From assembly GCA_029237515.1 (NCBI GenBank), contig JARBAV010000383.1, positions 1 to 12,438 on the forward strand: a stretch of DNA of 12,438 bases. The letters run 5' to 3'. Source of the stretch: Nitrososphaerales archaeon. Lineage in GTDB: Archaea > Thermoproteota > Nitrososphaeria > Nitrososphaerales > Nitrososphaeraceae. The notes below the pieces were generated by a model. That model was not told the DNA's origin, made no database searches, and saw only the letters and a list, made by a program, of their open reading frames with translations. The translations under genes and the position numbers were made by a program. Of this stretch, positions 11,650 to 12,438 are shown one piece after another. Position 1 is the first letter of the stretch. Each line of letters begins with the position of its first letter.

Positions 11650-12438
11650 TTATTCTTTATCTATGAATTCGTCTGGATTTGGTGGCTCCGGATTTAGACC
11701 CTTTCTCTTTCTTATGTCTGCAACTAGACTCTTCAAGATAGATTGGGGCACTGGCTGCCAGGATTTAAAATAGGTGCTCCACAAAGCTTTCCCTGCAGTA
11801 CCACCACGCATAACTTCAGAGAGATCGAATGTTTCAGATGCAGGAACCTCGCCTTGAATAATTGTGATAAGTCCCTTCTGATCCACGTTAATTAACTTGC
11901 CTCTCTTACTTGAGAGTATTCCTGCTACAGTACCAATCTGTTCCTGAGGACATTTTATCTCGATACCAAGAATCGGTTCTAGCAATGTGGGATCTGCTAT
12001 CAACATCGAGCCAAGCATGGACCTACGTGTCGCAGGCATTAATTGAGCTAACCCTCTATGAGCTGGGTCCTCGTGAGGAACAAAGTGATGCAACACAAAT
12101 TTGATTCCTCTTACAGTCTCATGTGCTATTGGTCCAGAATGTGTCACATCGTCAAATCCTGACTTAATGGAATCCATGGATTCTTGAATAAATTGAACAC
12201 CTTTTGTCTCGTCAATAAGCATATTCCCAGTTACGTCTAGAGCAGCTACGCTGCGTGCTTCATCTGCACTCCATCCTTTTTCACGAAGGAGACGAGCCAT
12301 TTCCTTCTTGTCCATATCTTCCCTAATTTGCCCGATCCTTATCATGTCGATAATATCCTCGTTTAATGGCTCCACTCGCATGAAGATCTTGTTATGCTTA
12401 TTAGGAGACTTGCTCATGATGGGGCTTGTTTTAATTCT
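11650..12438 (-). CDS. fusA: Translation elongation factor 2 (aEF-2), C-terminal part, 5' truncated by window edge
   Basis: EF-2 is the ribosomal translocase GTPase; only its last 262 residues (domains IV and V) are in the window. An ATG at 12415-12417 is internal: the frame stays open to the window edge (RIKTSPI before MSKSPNKHNK), and SKSPNKHNKIFMRVEPL is the well-known start of domain IV. The loop PHEDPAHRGLAQLMPATRR contains the diphthamide-site histidine (codon at 12058-12060), the residue modified in archaea and eukaryotes and targeted by ADP-ribosylating toxins. Domain V follows: LLEPILGIEIKCPQEQIG, then AGILSSKRGKL and GEVPASETFDLSEVMRGGTAGKALW. The C-terminus ends in a Pro-rich stretch (GLNPEPPNPDEFIDKE). 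The G domain cannot be assessed. The downstream neighbour on the same strand is mpgS, about 257 nt away, with terminator candidates between. Confidence 0.96.
   Translation of the reverse strand, partial: RIKTSPIMSKSPNKHNKIFMRVEPLNEDIIDMIRIGQIREDMDKKEMARLLREKGWSADEARSVAALDVTGNMLIDETKGVQFIQESMDSIKSGFDDVTHSGPIAHETVRGIKFVLHHFVPHEDPAHRGLAQLMPATRRSMLGSMLIADPTLLEPILGIEIKCPQEQIGTVAGILSSKRGKLINVDQKGLITIIQGEVPASETFDLSEVMRGGTAGKALWSTYFKSWQPVPQSILKSLVADIRKRKGLNPEPPNPDEFIDKE

Noticed and set aside
11650..12417. The 255-codon frame as a complete small protein
   Set aside because: The ATG at 12417 is the internal Met of the EF-2 domain IV motif MSKSPNKHN, and the frame continues off the window edge.

Overview
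The window looks like chromosomal DNA of a mesophilic archaeon, most likely a Thaumarchaeota/Nitrososphaeria lineage (ammonia-oxidising soil group). The evidence is a GC-poor composition, an archaeal prefoldin alpha subunit next to an archaeal-type SRP receptor, an EF-2 carrying the diphthamide-site histidine, a geranylgeranyl-reductase-like flavoprotein, no convincing Shine-Dalgarno sites, and TATA-like boxes about 22-30 nt upstream of several start codons, as expected for leaderless archaeal transcripts. The lineage is inference from gene content, not proven by a marker gene. Coding density is low: five gaps of more than 300 nt, one of about 1.1 kb.

Layout. Left (1-1626, + strand): the 3' part of a cation diffusion facilitator metal transporter (cut by the window edge), then a small secreted protein with an FxLYD-like domain. 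A convergent gap follows, then an unrecognised 136-aa protein on the minus strand. Centre (2828-5880, minus strand): a compact run of prefoldin alpha, ftsY and argF, in which ftsY and argF overlap by 29 nt. Right (6447-12438, minus strand): an FAD-dependent geranylgeranyl reductase-family protein, a long non-coding stretch, an acyl-CoA dehydrogenase, a mannosyl-3-phosphoglycerate synthase (compatible-solute pathway) and the C-terminal part of translation elongation factor 2 (cut by the right edge). Except for the pfdA-ftsY-argF run, the genes look like separate transcription units.

What stands out. The FtsY protein has its NG GTPase domain at the N-terminus and a charged tail of about 238 residues at the C-terminus, with an amphipathic FFKGLFGKK-type motif inside that tail. 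The usual FtsY layout puts the acidic, membrane-associating part at the N-terminus. The CDF transporter has an Asp-Asp / Asn-Asp metal site rather than the zinc-type His-containing one. The long intergenic regions each hold at least one inverted repeat or an iterated short motif. The best are a 12-bp stem at 6252-6281, a 12-pair stem at 7808-7845, a 14-pair helix closing a 92-nt segment at 10032-10123 with a TATA-like box 25 nt upstream, and a cluster of four GTTAAC sites at 7988-8054. These are candidates for small RNAs or protein-binding sites. No mobile element, CRISPR array, tRNA or rRNA was recognised, and nothing here amounts to a clearly new multi-gene system.
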